From contig NZ_WXYO01000001.1 in assembly GCF_009901585.1 (NCBI RefSeq), positions 778,720-842,719 on the forward strand: a DNA stretch of 64,000 nucleotides, read 5' to 3'. Below, piece by piece: positions 63,339-64,000 of the stretch (within the stretch, counting starts at the first letter, position 1; every line of letters begins with the position of its first letter). The stretch comes from Poritiphilus flavus (GTDB lineage Bacteria; Bacteroidota; Bacteroidia; Flavobacteriales; Flavobacteriaceae). A program made the position numbers and the translations under genes. The notes under the pieces are model-generated. The model was not told the origin of the DNA, did not search any database, and was given only the letters and a program-made list of their open reading frames with translations.

Positions 63339-64000
63339 ATGGGGACAAATTACGCAACGGGCCTGAAGCGGCCCTTACTTACCTTTTTTACATCCTTCCT
63401 GATTACCACCGGCCTGTATGCCCAGACCGAGTTCATCACCACCTGGGACACCAACAAGCCCGGAACCTCCAACAGCAGTTCCATTACCATTCCCGCAGTG
63501 GGGACCTACGATGTGGACCTGGGCAATGACGGCACCTATGAGCTGCTGGACCAGAGCGGGACCATCACTTTGAATGTCCCTCTGCTTAACTATACCTCCG
63601 GGAAGATACAAGTGGCCCTTCGGGATGCTGCTTCCGGGAACGGGACCCTTACTGCGATACAATTCAACAACACAGGGGATAAGGAGAAGCTGCTTTCCGT
63701 AGACCAATGGGGCAGCATATCCTGGAGCACGATGGAGGGTGCATTTTGGGGCTGTAGCAATATGGAGGTTAAGGCCACCGATGCTCCCGACCTGAGCAGT
63801 GTTAGCAGTACGGACAAAATGTTTGGCTATGCAAGCAGCTTTAACGCAGATATTAGTTCCTGGAATACCAGTAACATAACCGATATGAACATGATGTTTT
63901 GGAATGCCACTGCCTTTGACCAGGACATCAGCTCCTGGAACACCAGCAGTGTGACCAATATGTACGGCATGTTTGCTTATGCCACTTCCTTTGACCAGAA
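63339..64000 (+). CDS. BspA-type (DUF285 repeat) surface protein, cut by right edge
   Basis: 220 codons are visible from ATG 63339 with no stop. A signal peptide ([17 protein letters not shown]) is followed by an N-terminal domain ([21 protein letters not shown]...) and then at least three repeats of the DUF285/BspA leucine-rich-like kind: [25 protein letters not shown] and [23 protein letters not shown]. Such proteins are secreted, often T9SS-sorted with a C-terminal domain, and bind host or matrix proteins in other bacteria. Sorting signal and length are outside the window. Confidence 0.88.
   Translation, partial: MGTNYATGLKRPLLTFFTSFLITTGLYAQTEFITTWDTNKPGTSNSSSITIPAVGTYDVDLGNDGTYELLDQSGTITLNVPLLNYTSGKIQVALRDAASGNGTLTAIQFNNTGDKEKLLSVDQWGSISWSTMEGAFWGCSNMEVKATDAPDLSSVSSTDKMFGYASSFNADISSWNTSNITDMNMMFWNATAFDQDISSWNTSSVTNMYGMFAYATSFDQ

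Noticed and set aside
1..64000. CRISPR array, prophage, integrase or insertion sequence
   Set aside because: I looked for regular spacer-repeat arrays, transposase or phage genes and found none; the repeats present are coding duplications and intergenic hairpins.

Overview
The window reads as a chromosome segment of a flavobacterium (phylum Bacteroidota, probably marine Flavobacteriaceae). The evidence is: SprB-like giant adhesins with type B type-IX-secretion (T9SS) C-terminal domains, PorP/SprF-family partners, a GIN-domain (DUF2807) protein, DUF1080 and BspA-like surface proteins, promoters of the Bacteroidota TTG / TAnnTTTG type, and an absence of recognisable Shine-Dalgarno sequences. 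I cannot name a genus from sequence alone.

Region 1 (1-21582, + strand) is a cell-surface locus. It holds the tail of one T9SS adhesin, a PorP/SprF-like protein fused to a coiled coil and two SPOR-like domains, a 5789-residue SprB-like adhesin, and a second PorP/SprF protein, with gaps of only 4-20 bases. Inside the giant gene are two large in-frame tandem duplications (units 1743 and 1905 bp). The second has a 1130-bp core that is identical between copies as far as I can read.

Region 2 (21630-28258) is housekeeping: folB, tRNA-Cys with a clear promoter and terminator, a minus-strand rnr / GIN-protein / LysE set, a 600-bp AT-rich spacer, then rpiB, a CDF metal exporter and an ElaA-like acetyltransferase.

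Region 3 (28244-43460) is a carbohydrate or organic-acid utilisation region. One minus-strand operon has a Gfo/Idh/MocA oxidoreductase, an acyl-CoA synthetase, a 39-residue one-helix membrane protein (previously easy to miss), a sodium:solute symporter and a small unknown protein. A sulfatase sits between, on the + strand. A second minus-strand operon of nine genes runs from a TIM-barrel sugar isomerase/epimerase through Gfo/Idh, a split transketolase, Zn-alcohol dehydrogenase, SMP-30 lactonase, SDR and a PqqB-like lipoprotein to a fructosamine-kinase-like kinase. Together they look like import, desulfation, oxidation/isomerisation, lactone opening, phosphorylation and C2 transfer for a substrate I cannot identify.

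Region 4 (43591-61489) is mostly conserved single-copy genes: an S41 protease, rnpA, a GCS2-like ligase with CBS domains coupled to an aspartoacylase-like hydrolase, a four-gene minus-strand set (MBL hydrolase, SMP-30 lipoprotein, S8 protease, M1 peptidase), a CPA-type antiporter with TrkA-N, lepA, dusB, an FtsX/LolE-type permease, rbfA and methylmalonyl-CoA epimerase.

Region 5 (61490-64000) has a non-coding stretch packed with palindromic repeats, a CAU-anticodon tRNA with terminator, a DUF1080 lipoprotein, a 410-bp AT-rich spacer and the start of a BspA-type repeat protein that runs off the right edge.
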